A DNA stretch of 20,333 bases from a virus: IMG/VR virus record IMGVR_UViG_3300015360_000241, positions 1 to 20,333 of that record; one strand, written 5' to 3'. The notes under the pieces are model-generated. The model was not told where the DNA came from. It made no database searches and was given only the letters and a program-made list of their open reading frames with translations. Numbering within the stretch: the stretch's first letter is position 1; each line of letters begins with the position of its first letter. Shown piece after piece: positions 8,102 through 14,575 of the stretch. The translations under genes were made by a program, and so were the position numbers.

Positions 8102-9642
8102 TGGCAAGTGTAGCACCTTCTATAAGACAGAGATTTTTTAGTGCAAACGGTGCACCGCTAGCCGGGGGTAAGCTTTACTCCTATGCCGCTGGTACATCAA
8201 CTCCGCAGGCAACGTATACTGATAATACTGGCGCGACACCTAATGCAAATCCAGTTGTTATGGATGCAAACGGTGAAGCAAACATATGGCTAGCAGATCT
8301 TTCTTATAAATTTGTTCTTAAAGATTCAAGTGATGTTACTCAGTGGACTGTAGATAACGTAAGTAACTGGGCTGAGGCGCCCACTGCGGCTTATCGTTGG
8401 GGAGGCACGTCAGGCGGAACAGCGAACGCGTTAACACTAACACCTACTCAAACTTTTACCTCCTATCAAATCGGTGTCACGTTTGCATTTATTTCAAGCA
8501 ATACAAATACCGGTGCAGCCACAGTTAATATTAATAGCCTTGGCGCAAAGAGCATTGTTAGACAAAGTGCAGTCGCACTTGGTAACGGTGAGATCGCAAC
8601 GGGAAACGTTTATTTAATCACTTACGATGGGACAAATTTTGTTCTTAACAGTTCAATTGCAGATGGTAGCGTTACTTTAGCAGCACTATCGTCTCAAGTA
8701 ATTGATCCTAGATTTACATTAAACTACGCAATTGCAGCCACTGTAGCTTCAAATGCTATGACAATCGCTTTGAAAAATGCAGCAGGCACTGACCCTGCGG
8801 TTGCAGGCCCTTCAAAATTTGCGTTTAGAAATGCCACACTAGCTACTGGCACACCTATTGTTAGAATTGTCTCCGCCGCACTTTCAACTGTTATTTCATC
8901 AGGATCAACTGGCGGCACTAAAAATGCCGTTGCAGAATACATTCATGTATATGCAATAGATAACGCTAGTGCTGTTGAACTGGCTTGGTCAGGTTCTAGG
9001 ATTTGGGATGAATCACAACTTCATTCCACTACATCGGAAGGCGGAGCCGGGGCGGCTGATTCTAAAACAACTCTTTACTCAACAACTGCAAGAACCAATG
9101 TTCCAGTGAGATATATTGGAAGTATCAGATCAACACAAACAACTGCTGGTACATGGGTCACAGCGCCTTCGGAAATTAGCCTTTTCCATAGAAATTCAAA
9201 CTCAATTCCCAGAAGTGAAGTCCACGTTACAACCACTACTTCGACTCAAACGGGGACCGATGATACAATGGTGAGATATTTCTCTGTAATAAACACGAAC
9301 ATTGGAAGCGCTATTTCTGTTTCAAATACGACAACCAAGGGCTCAGTGTTTACAATTAATGAAGATGGTGTCTATGCCATTACTTATGTCGATTCTATGA
9401 TTTCGTCCGGAGATACAACCGGTATTTCTAAAAATTCAACTGCACTGACTACTAGTATTTTGAATTCTGCTAACGATGCATTCAGATTGTTAGCGTTTTC
9501 AATAGATACTGGTTTCAATACGACGGGGTCTGTAGTAACGAATTTGGTGGCAGGAGACATTATTAGACCGCATACGAACACAGCTAGTACTCCAACCGGT
9601 GAATCCGTAGTTAATTGCTTTAGAATTGTGAAAGTTGCTTAA
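8101..9642 (+). CDS. Tail fibre / receptor-binding protein
   Basis: 513-aa modular fibre. Residues 1-92 (PSIRQRFFSANGAPLAGGKL ... TYTDNTGATPNANPVVMDAN ... SYKFVLKDSSDVTQWTVDN) form the virion-attachment module common at the start of podovirus fibres and spikes. Residues about 98-185 (NALTLTPTQTF, NTGAATVNINSLGAKSIV, VYLITYDGTNFVL) are a repeat unit found in many fibres. Residues about 375-513 (GSVFTINEDGVYAITYVDSM, then a beta-rich end with LVAGDIIRP) resemble a C1q/TNF-like trimeric jelly roll, the probable receptor-binding tip. No tailspike hydrolase repeats are seen. It closes the virion operon, as gp9 does in P22. Confidence 0.85.
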   Translation: MASVAPSIRQRFFSANGAPLAGGKLYSYAAGTSTPQATYTDNTGATPNANPVVMDANGEANIWLADLSYKFVLKDSSDVTQWTVDNVSNWAEAPTAAYRWGGTSGGTANALTLTPTQTFTSYQIGVTFAFISSNTNTGAATVNINSLGAKSIVRQSAVALGNGEIATGNVYLITYDGTNFVLNSSIADGSVTLAALSSQVIDPRFTLNYAIAATVASNAMTIALKNAAGTDPAVAGPSKFAFRNATLATGTPIVRIVSAALSTVISSGSTGGTKNAVAEYIHVYAIDNASAVELAWSGSRIWDESQLHSTTSEGGAGAADSKTTLYSTTARTNVPVRYIGSIRSTQTTAGTWVTAPSEISLFHRNSNSIPRSEVHVTTTTSTQTGTDDTMVRYFSVINTNIGSAISVSNTTTKGSVFTINEDGVYAITYVDSMISSGDTTGISKNSTALTTSILNSANDAFRLLAFSIDTGFNTTGSVVTNLVAGDIIRPHTNTASTPTGESVVNCFRIVKVA

Positions 9643-9884
9643 TGACTGAAGTTCCACAGTCCCTTTATGTGATTGTTGGCATTTTAGTAGTGACGAATCT
9701 GAGTACTGTCGGAGCACTCATAGTTTTTATTTTTAAATGTGGAATGTTTGTCGCTGAAACTAAATCAGGCATTAAAGATTCAAAAGACTCAGCGATAAGG
9801 GCACATGTTAGAATCGACAATTTAGCAAGTGCTATAGATAACGCACTGACAGCTACAAACGATAGAAATTCTTATGATGGGTAA
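9642..9884 (+). CDS. Small one-TM membrane protein, lysis-cassette position
   Basis: 80-aa protein with one strongly hydrophobic segment at about residues 7-33 (SLYVIVGILVVTNLSTVGAL then IVFIFK), followed by a polar C-terminal tail (residues 38-80). There is no signal-peptidase site or lipobox. It lies just before the DUF5675 gene and the holin-like gene, so it may be an antiholin, pinholin or regulator of lysis, but the sequence alone does not decide. The ATG overlaps the fibre stop codon by 1 nt. Confidence 0.65.
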   Translation: MTEVPQSLYVIVGILVVTNLSTVGALIVFIFKCGMFVAETKSGIKDSKDSAIRAHVRIDNLASAIDNALTATNDRNSYDG

Positions 9885-9887
9885 GGC

Positions 9888-10304
9888 TTGAAGAGAGTCA
9901 CATTGATAAGACATGAATCAGGCGGTCAAGGAACATTCGGAAAAATTATGATTGGTGATCGTGTTTTTTTCACTGGCGAACTTCCTTGGCGAGATAATCA
10001 AACTAATATTTCATGTATTCCAGAGGGAAAATTTGAATGCCGTTGGACTTATTCCGCAAGGTTTAAAAGATACATGTATGAGATTAAAGTACCGGGACGC
10101 GTGGGTATTAGAATTCATAGTGCTAACTTAATGGGCGATGCCTCAAAAAACTTCAAATGCCAATTAAATGGGTGCATCTCTCTCGGAGAAAAACTTGGAA
10201 GTATTGAAAATCAAAAGGCCGTTCTTTTGTCAGCGCCTGCTGTCAGGCATTTTGAAAGTTATATGAATCATGAACCGTTTGAATTGGAGATCCGAAATGC
10301 TTGA
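9888..10304 (+). CDS. DUF5675 family protein, candidate cell-wall-active lysis protein
   Basis: 138-aa protein matching the DUF5675 pattern: GTFGKIMIGDRVFFTGELPW, RDNQTNISCIPEGKFECRW, a VPGR-G-RIHSAN segment, then NGCISLGEKLG. The spacing of H97-S-A-N and N-G-C115-I resembles the catalytic H...[S/H]GC motif of YkuD L,D-transpeptidases, so the His and Cys may be a catalytic pair; this is inference. Position between a one-TM and a three-TM protein points to lysis or wall processing. The first start in frame is TTG 9888 (GGGTAAGG directly upstream); a second TTG at 9903 is possible, and ATGs at 9874/9877 are out of frame. The end overlaps the next gene by 8 nt. Confidence 0.78.
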   Translation: MKRVTLIRHESGGQGTFGKIMIGDRVFFTGELPWRDNQTNISCIPEGKFECRWTYSARFKRYMYEIKVPGRVGIRIHSANLMGDASKNFKCQLNGCISLGEKLGSIENQKAVLLSAPAVRHFESYMNHEPFELEIRNA

Positions 10305-10860
10305 ATTATTAGGTGCTGCATTTTCATCCATTGTCGGCGGCGGCATGACGGGCATTTTGGGAGTCGTCGTACAAAGAATTGCAGATTTCAAAAATAAACA
10401 ATTAGATCTACAGCTTAACAAACAAAAGTATGAATATGAATTAACACTTAGAAAAGTTGACGCTGAAATCATGGCGCACGAATGGGCCGGACGCACAAAG
10501 GTTGCTGAAGTAGAGGCCTCGGGACGTGAAGCCGTCGCAGATAGCCAGGCATTCGCAGCGTCTTTTAACGAGCCTCAGAGATACAGCGACCCATCACGCG
10601 CCAATAATACTCAAACATGGTTACTTGTCATTCTTGATTTCATACGTGGTATTGTTAGACCTGGGCTTACAATTTATTTATGCGTGATTACGACTTTGAT
10701 TTATTTTCAAGCACGAGAATTGCTTGGTTCAAGTATACCCGAAGAGCACGCGTATGAGATTTTGAAAACTATCATTGGGACTATTTTATATTTAACTACG
10801 ACCTGTTTATTGTGGTGGTTTGGTTCGCGGAATAAACAACCCGCTCCTAAAATCAAATAG
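10297..10860 (+). CDS. Three-TM holin-like membrane protein
   Basis: 187-aa protein from ATG 10297, chosen because GGAGA sits six bases upstream; the frame is open to 10270. The layout is a hydrophobic N-terminus (residues 2-27, LLGAAFSSIVGGGMTGILGV), a charged helix likely to be coiled coil (about 30-90), a second TM (about 110-140, with the RGIVRPGLTIYL segment) and a third TM (about 155-178) ending in WWFGSR. This topology and the RPxLT...WWFGSR signature are familiar from phage holins of the GTA_holin_3TM type. It would form the inner-membrane lesion that triggers lysis. It is the last gene of the rightward late operon before a weak hairpin terminator. Confidence 0.75.
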   Translation: MLELLGAAFSSIVGGGMTGILGVVVQRIADFKNKQLDLQLNKQKYEYELTLRKVDAEIMAHEWAGRTKVAEVEASGREAVADSQAFAASFNEPQRYSDPSRANNTQTWLLVILDFIRGIVRPGLTIYLCVITTLIYFQARELLGSSIPEEHAYEILKTIIGTILYLTTTCLLWWFGSRNKQPAPKIK

Positions 10861-10882
10861 CTCGTCAAGGATGACATAGAAT

Positions 10883-10902
10883 GCACAAGGAAGTGCTTTT
10901 TT
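10883..10902 (+). terminator. Weak intrinsic terminator of the late operon
   Basis: GCAC-AAGGAA-GTGC hairpin followed by six Ts, 22 bases after the holin-like stop codon. The stem is only 4 bp, extended weakly by A-T pairs past a T-T mismatch, so efficiency is doubtful. The T-run is on the + strand side only, so it would stop the late transcript and not the facing lipoprotein transcript. Confidence 0.5.
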
Positions 10903-10914
10903 AATTCCTACCGG

Positions 10915-11562
10915 TTAATTCATTTCATAAAAGAGCTTTTTGTTTTCTACAGGCTTTAGAAAATTTTCAAACGCAGCGCTGAGCATGTAAGGTGACACTT
11001 CGTTAAGTGAAGCTCTATTACCTATGCTTTTTCCTTCAAAAATCCATACAGCTTGTGTATCACCGTCGCTTGCATTTCGAATTGAACCGGCTTCGAAAAT
11101 ATGAATGTCTAACCATCTAATCAAGAGATCATATGAATCTGGTACATAGCTAACACTTCCAGAAGTGCTTCCATGCGAAGTACTTGTCGAATAATTGGAT
11201 GAATTATAATTAGTGACCGTAAAACTTTTTCCTGGGTTCCATACAGCACGGGTAGTTTGAATAGTCTTAGAGCCAATGCCAGCCGCATACACCACTGCAA
11301 AGTCGGCTTCTTTTGGATCATCGGTTACAATATAATTATCATCACGTAACATTTTCTTAATTAAACCTGCAATGCGTTGTGAAGATATAGAGCTTTGCAT
11401 TTTATCGTTCACAATAACGTAGTACTTTTTTTGGTGATTTCCAGCGTCCTTAAAGTTTTCAGAAAGATGTGTCTTAAGATCGACCTTTACATAGTTCTTC
11501 TTTTTAGGAAGTAGAGCACAACCACTAGTCATTAATAATATTAGACAAAGCACTGCTTTCAT
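10915..11562 (-). CDS. Outer-membrane-type lipoprotein, possible lysogenic-conversion gene
   Basis: 215-aa protein with a short lipoprotein signal (MKAVLCLILLMTSGC; lipidated Cys at residue 15, +2 residue Ala, so no inner-membrane retention Asp). The start ATG is preceded by GGGGATGGGAA. The mature part has a mixed alpha/beta N-terminal half, with SQRIAGLIKKMLRDDNYIVT and ADFAVVYAAGIGSKT. It is followed by a Ser/Thr/Asn/Tyr-rich loop (about residues 115-145) and RWLDIHIFEAG...VWIFEGKSIG. This arrangement resembles DUF4136-like lipoproteins, only as a tentative match. It is the only leftward gene apart from the repressor and sits between the lysis and immunity regions, a usual place for moron genes expressed in the lysogen. 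Superinfection exclusion or surface change are possible roles, not shown. Confidence 0.75.
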   Translation of the reverse strand: MKAVLCLILLMTSGCALLPKKKNYVKVDLKTHLSENFKDAGNHQKKYYVIVNDKMQSSISSQRIAGLIKKMLRDDNYIVTDDPKEADFAVVYAAGIGSKTIQTTRAVWNPGKSFTVTNYNSSNYSTSTSHGSTSGSVSYVPDSYDLLIRWLDIHIFEAGSIRNASDGDTQAVWIFEGKSIGNRASLNEVSPYMLSAAFENFLKPVENKKLFYEMN

Positions 11563-11761
11563 TTCCCATCCCCTTGTTACTTAGCTTCTCGGCATATTTA
11601 AACAGGACTAAAGCAGTAGGTTTGAGAGGAAACAAAAATAATTTAATCTACCGAGCGGTCCATTGTAAATAATCATGAGTTGTTTTAACTCGTAAGCTAC
11701 CGGTAGCTCCTTATATAGATAAACTTGTTTGATTTAGTGGCACCGCTGGGGATCGTGGATA
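11563..11761. other. Divergent intergenic region between lipoprotein and 76-aa gene
   Basis: About 200 bp that must hold the leftward promoter of the lipoprotein gene and the rightward promoter of the small gene. Visible elements are GAGTT-GTTTT-AACTC (11677-11691), the perfect palindrome at 11695-11708 and a TATATAGAT box at 11712. No good -35 is found 16-18 bp upstream of that box. No RNA gene is recognised. Confidence 0.5.
11695..11708. promoter_or_regulatory. Perfect 14-bp palindrome, putative operator
   Basis: AGCTACCGGTAGCT reads the same on both strands. It ends 3 bp before a TATATA -10-like box (11712-11717), where a -35/-10 spacer would be, so a bound dimer would control the rightward transcript of the 76-aa gene. 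The binding protein is unknown; CI, Cro or a host factor are candidates. Confidence 0.45.
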
Positions 11762-11992
11762 TTGAATAAATCAGTTTTGTTTTTATTACTCGCTGGCATG
11801 GAAGATCCAGTCAGCCAAATAATTCTAAGAACTACTAATCGAGAAGATTTGATTAGAGCAATTGATACTCATCTTATTGATACAGAACATCTTTGTCAGC
11901 ATTTAGAGAAGCAGCTCAGGAGTATGAATGATCATGAAAATGAATGTAGCAAAAACAACGTGATAAATTTAAATGCCTGGAAGAGAAAGTAA
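11762..11992 (+). CDS. Small hypothetical protein of the control region
   Basis: 76 aa from TTG 11762, or 64 aa from ATG 11798 (MEDPVSQIIL...); neither start has a convincing Shine-Dalgarno, though GTGGA precedes the TTG. The sequence is mostly polar and helical (TTNREDLIRAIDTHLIDTEH, then LCQHLEKQLRSM) and ends in NNVINLNAWKRK, a basic tail seen on many small phage regulators. No domain is recognised. It is a lone rightward gene between the lipoprotein and repressor genes, convergent with the repressor gene, and followed by the palindrome array. Confidence 0.55.
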   Translation: MNKSVLFLLLAGMEDPVSQIILRTTNREDLIRAIDTHLIDTEHLCQHLEKQLRSMNDHENECSKNNVINLNAWKRK

Positions 11993-11999
11993 TGCTTCC

Positions 12000-12053
12000 A
12001 AGCGTACGCTACCGAAATTGAAGCGCGCGCTACACAGACTGAAGCGTATGCTA
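12000..12053. repeat. Three 12-bp palindromic repeats at exact 21-bp spacing
   Basis: AAGCGTACGCTA (12000-12011), AAGCGCGCGCTA (12021-12032) and AAGCGTATGCTA (12042-12053) start exactly 21 bp apart, which puts them on one face of the helix. The core AGCGTACGCT is a perfect palindrome, AGCGCGCGCT also, and the third copy differs by one base from perfect symmetry. The arrangement is that of an iteron or multi-dimer operator array. It lies between convergent 3' ends, where no promoter is required. Confidence 0.7.
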
Positions 12054-12076
12054 GTGGAAATTGCTCTCACCACGAA

Positions 12077-12117
12077 GTGCCAATAGTGCCAAAACCGACT
12101 ATTGGCACTATTGGCAC
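12077..12117. repeat. Perfect 16-bp inverted repeat with internal direct repeats
   Basis: Left arm GTGCCAATAGTGCCAA (12077-12092), 9-base loop, right arm TTGGCACTATTGGCAC (12102-12117). Each arm itself holds two copies of TTGGCAC at 9-bp spacing, giving four half-sites. A transcript through it in either direction would form a stable hairpin, but no T-run follows on either strand. A protein-binding site, or a stem that protects or ends both convergent transcripts, is more likely than a classic intrinsic terminator. Confidence 0.7.
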
Positions 12118-12147
12118 CTTGAGGTCCGTGGATATTCTTACTTGAGA

Positions 12148-12591
12148 CTAAGCCTTTTTCTTAGAGGCTTGCTCTGATTCTGATGAGGGTCCTCTTAGCA
12201 TTCGTAAGATGAGGTTCTTTTGTCTTTCATTTGCGTGCTGCCATAGTTGTATGAATTCAGCTGTTTGAGGGTCTTTGGTTTTATCGGAAGTTCTAAGTAG
12301 TTCATTTTCTTTTTGAAGCTCTTGTAGGGCTGATAATAAAGACTCGATAGTATGTGAGTTCTTGGTTTCCGCAGATGTAAGTTCCGGCACAGTAACATCA
12401 AGTGCTCTAGCAAGGTCTTCTAACGTCTCTTTTCGAGGCCACCTTTGACCAGTCTCGATCTGTTTAATTGCACCCAAGGACAAATCAGCCGCTTCAGCTA
12501 ATTGGTTTTGATTCCAACTTTTTTTGCGACGAAATCGCTTTAAATTTTCAGCCAGGATTAAATCTTGATTTTTGCCTATAGTACTCACCAC
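12148..12591 (-). CDS. CI-like phage repressor, XRE-family HTH
   Basis: 147-aa DNA-binding protein with an N-terminal XRE/lambda-type helix-turn-helix at about residues 12-70: NLKRFRRKKSWNQNQLAEAA, DLSLGAIKQIETGQRWPRKE, TLEDLARALDVTVPEL. A short coiled coil follows (about 78-100, LLSALQELQKENELL), probably for dimerisation, and a polar tail. It starts with GTG GTG preceded by AGGAT. It is divergent from the Cro-like gene across a region of AGTA/TACT inverted repeats, the standard CI-cro layout. There is no S24 peptidase domain, so induction by RecA-stimulated self-cleavage is not expected. It should hold the lysogenic state by blocking the rightward early promoter. Confidence 0.85.
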   Translation of the reverse strand: MVSTIGKNQDLILAENLKRFRRKKSWNQNQLAEAADLSLGAIKQIETGQRWPRKETLEDLARALDVTVPELTSAETKNSHTIESLLSALQELQKENELLRTSDKTKDPQTAEFIQLWQHANERQKNLILRMLRGPSSESEQASKKKA

Positions 12592-12595
12592 TTAC

Positions 12596-12680
12596 ATCCT
12601 AAAGCTACATAGTGATTACTGCGGTACTAATAAAGTATTTTTTTACTTGCAAATAGTAATAATCTTCCATACTATGAGTG
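12596..12680. promoter_or_regulatory. CI/Cro operator region with AGTA/TACT inverted repeats
   Basis: The 90-bp divergent gap holds several inverted pairs of the same half-site: TAGT-N11-ACTA (12610-12628), TACT-AATAA-AGTA (12625-12637), AAGTA-TTTTTT-TACTT (12633-12648) and AGTA-N12-TACT (12654-12673). The last overlaps the rightward promoter. On the - strand TACTTT-17-CACTAT or TTTATT-17-TATGTA could serve as a weak promoter for the repressor. Which sites are true operators cannot be told by eye. Confidence 0.55.
12647..12675 (+). promoter_or_regulatory. Rightward early promoter (TTGCAA-17-TACTAT)
   Basis: -35 TTGCAA at 12647-12652 and -10 TACTAT at 12670-12675 with exactly 17 bp between. 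The expected start of transcription is at about 12681-12683, on the ATG of the Cro-like gene, so the mRNA would have little or no leader. Confidence 0.65.
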
Positions 12681-12681
12681 T

Positions 12682-12918
12682 ATGGAAAGCAGACGAGTAA
12701 ACAGACCGCTCTTAGACGGGTGGTTAGAAATTAACGGGCCGGATGGTGTAAGCAGATTAGCCGTGCAAAGCCAAATTTCCGCTTCAACTATCCAGAAAGC
12801 CCGATCTACTGGCAAAGCCCCAAAGAAATTCATTACGCTTCAGAGGCTGAGTGAAACTTTGGGATGCGCAATCGATGAGCTTTTTCCTGTAGCCGGAACT
12901 AAAGGAAAAGCCAGATAG
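12682..12918 (+). CDS. Cro-like HTH regulator
   Basis: 78-aa small helix-turn-helix protein: LLDGWLEINGPDGVSRLAVQ, SQISASTIQKARSTGKAPKK, TLQRLSETLGCAIDELFPV. The recognition helix is about residues 33-46 and the final helix ends in the DELFPV signature common in Cro/C1-type XRE proteins. It lies at the head of the rightward early operon, opposite the repressor. No Shine-Dalgarno is present; the ATG lies at the predicted transcription start, suggesting leaderless translation. It would turn down repressor synthesis and later the early operon, as Cro does in lambdoid phages. Confidence 0.78.
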   Translation: MESRRVNRPLLDGWLEINGPDGVSRLAVQSQISASTIQKARSTGKAPKKFITLQRLSETLGCAIDELFPVAGTKGKAR

Positions 12919-13013
12919 ATATAACACAAGGCATCATAGGAACGAAGGGTATGTTCGAAAACTAGAAACATAAGGCCATGGATGACCTTGTTTGATTTGA
13001 ATGTGAGGTCACC

Positions 13014-13328
13014 GTGAAAAATTTACACGCAATAAACAAATCAGCACTCTTAAAGCAAGCGGCTTTTGACCTCCTCACTGTTGAACTTGGACGAAAACCA
13101 TCAATCGATGAGTTATTTGAACTTGCAGACAAACCAAATATTGGAATGATGAATCTTGCGCACACAATTTTAAAAGCAAGTGACGCTCAAGAATCACTAG
13201 CAAAAGAATTTAGATGTCCATACTGCGATAAAAACAAGGGTGATGAGTCTAATAATTTTTGTTGCAGTGAAACTCATTGCCGCTGGGTTTGGGTTGATCA
13301 AAATGGAAATGAAGTGGGTGAGGTATGA
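13014..13328 (+). CDS. Early zinc-ribbon protein
   Basis: 104-aa protein of unknown function. It starts with GTG 13014, chosen for the GAGGT five bases upstream. The N-terminal 60 residues are helical (SALLKQAAFDLLTVELGRKP, SIDELFELAD). Residues 68-96 form a probable zinc ribbon: CPYC, then FCCSETHC, then RWVWVDQNGNEVGE. It is the first gene after Cro separated by a 95-bp leader, and the leader of the recombination operon. A role as a DNA-binding accessory factor is possible but not shown. Confidence 0.65.
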   Translation: MKNLHAINKSALLKQAAFDLLTVELGRKPSIDELFELADKPNIGMMNLAHTILKASDAQESLAKEFRCPYCDKNKGDESNNFCCSETHCRWVWVDQNGNEVGEV

Positions 13329-13334
13329 GCGCGT

Positions 13335-13670
13335 ATGTCTTTTAAAAAACAACCAAATCAAACTGATGGAACTTCTCAATTAATCGACACACTCGAAAGA
13401 CAACTAAGACAAGTGCGCGCGCGATTACTGGTACCTGGCGACAAAGTTGATTTCACATATGGCGGCGATCAAGGTTTCTCGGTCATCATTCCAGATCCTT
13501 CCGATGAAAGATGTCCTCACTGCTTAAGCAGTGAGTGTTTGGAATATTTAGATATGGAAGCTGAAAACGCACAAGAATTTGAAGTTAGATTTGAATGTAA
13601 GAATATCGTCCAAGATGAATTGGGCAAGTACGAGTGCCAAGGGCGAGTAATTATTAAGGAGTCAGTATGA
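13335..13670 (+). CDS. Early zinc-binding hypothetical protein
   Basis: 111-aa protein. Residues 12-30 form an amphipathic helix (LIDTLERQLRQVRARLL), followed by a beta segment and a Cys-rich part with CPHC (about residues 59-62), C at 67 and further Cys near 87 and 99 (FECKNIVQDELGKYECQGRV). The pattern suggests an irregular zinc ribbon that may touch DNA or another protein. It is co-oriented with the exonuclease gene, overlapping it by 4 nt (ATGA), so it is expected to be co-translated with it. No family name can be given. Confidence 0.62.
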   Translation: MSFKKQPNQTDGTSQLIDTLERQLRQVRARLLVPGDKVDFTYGGDQGFSVIIPDPSDERCPHCLSSECLEYLDMEAENAQEFEVRFECKNIVQDELGKYECQGRVIIKESV

Positions 13671-14575
13671 TCCTACCATATAGAATTATTAATCTTGAGC
13701 AAGGCTCTGATGAATGGAAACAGGAGCGTCTTAAGTACGTTACTGCAAGCCAGGTCCCAGTGTTACTTGATCTTTCTCCATATCAAACGACACTGGGACT
13801 ATTTGAAGAAAAGGTCTTAGGACAAGAGCCACCTATCACGACAACTCAACAAATTCTTTTTGATCGAGGTCATAAAGCTGAAGCCATCGGTAGGCAGTGG
13901 GTTAAGGATAATCTTGGATTAGATTTTAAACCCGCAGTGGTTGTTTCAACTGAAGTCTTAGACCTATTAGCTTCCCTTGATGGTTTCATTGAAAACGACA
14001 AGATCATTTTTGAAGCCAAATACATGGGTGCGAAAACTTTACTAGATGTAAAAGCAGGTAAAATTCCAGAACATCACAAATACCAAGTACAAGCGCAGTT
14101 ACTTGCTACTGGTGCAGATCATTGTATTTACTTTGCCATGGACGGTAAAGACTCCGCTTGGATTAGAATATTTCCAGATACTAAGTGCATGGAAGAAATT
14201 AAAAAATCTATTACTAAATTCATGAATTGTGTTCGCAAAGGTGAGGCGCCAGAACCTTCGGAGAGAGACTTTCACAGCCCAGAAGACGCAAGATTTAATC
14301 AGCTCTTTAATTTGAAACTTCAAATGGAAAAAACAAAAGAAGAGTTCGATCAGCTCAAAGAAAAGCTAGCGACTGAATACTCTCATTTCAAACGCATACG
14401 TACTTCTGGCATCACAATGATTCGCACCCTTCGCAAGGGCGTTGTGAATTACTCCAAAGTGCCTGAGCTTAAGGGTCTAGATCTTGAGCAATATAGAGGT
14501 AAGAGTAGTGAAACGGTAACGGTGAGCTTCGATAAGGCCGAGCTTAAAAACAAAGCCAGACAGGAGAGCGCATGA
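13667..14575 (+). CDS. YqaJ/lambda-exonuclease-type recombinase nuclease
   Basis: 302-aa nuclease of the YqaJ/lambda Exo family (PD-(D/E)XK fold), which resects one strand of dsDNA ends for recombination. The N-terminus QGSDEWKQERLKYVTASQVP is the classic YqaJ start (Q-G-S/T-xx-W-xxR...TAS). The metal site is visible: D in LLASLDGFI, then E-A-K in IIFEAKYMG, followed by the Q-V-Q-A-Q-L helix (HHKYQVQAQLLATGADHCIY). The C-terminal 90 residues are a charged helix plus RGKSSETVTVSF. It starts after AAGGAG (13656-13661) and overlaps the ERF gene by 4 nt. With ERF it forms a two-component recombination system. Confidence 0.9.
   Translation: MILPYRIINLEQGSDEWKQERLKYVTASQVPVLLDLSPYQTTLGLFEEKVLGQEPPITTTQQILFDRGHKAEAIGRQWVKDNLGLDFKPAVVVSTEVLDLLASLDGFIENDKIIFEAKYMGAKTLLDVKAGKIPEHHKYQVQAQLLATGADHCIYFAMDGKDSAWIRIFPDTKCMEEIKKSITKFMNCVRKGEAPEPSERDFHSPEDARFNQLFNLKLQMEKTKEEFDQLKEKLATEYSHFKRIRTSGITMIRTLRKGVVNYSKVPELKGLDLEQYRGKSSETVTVSFDKAELKNKARQESA

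Noticed and set aside
12000-12117. CRISPR array
   Set aside because: Spacers are 9 bp and repeats are palindromic 12-mers; no repeat-spacer structure of CRISPR size, and no cas genes.
12077-12117. Bidirectional intrinsic terminator
   Set aside because: Strong stem but no T-run on either side; a binding site or rho-linked role fits better.
12972-12989. Near-palindrome AAGGCCATGGATGACCTT as operator or terminator
   Set aside because: Two of nine pairs mismatch and only a poor T-run follows; could be chance.
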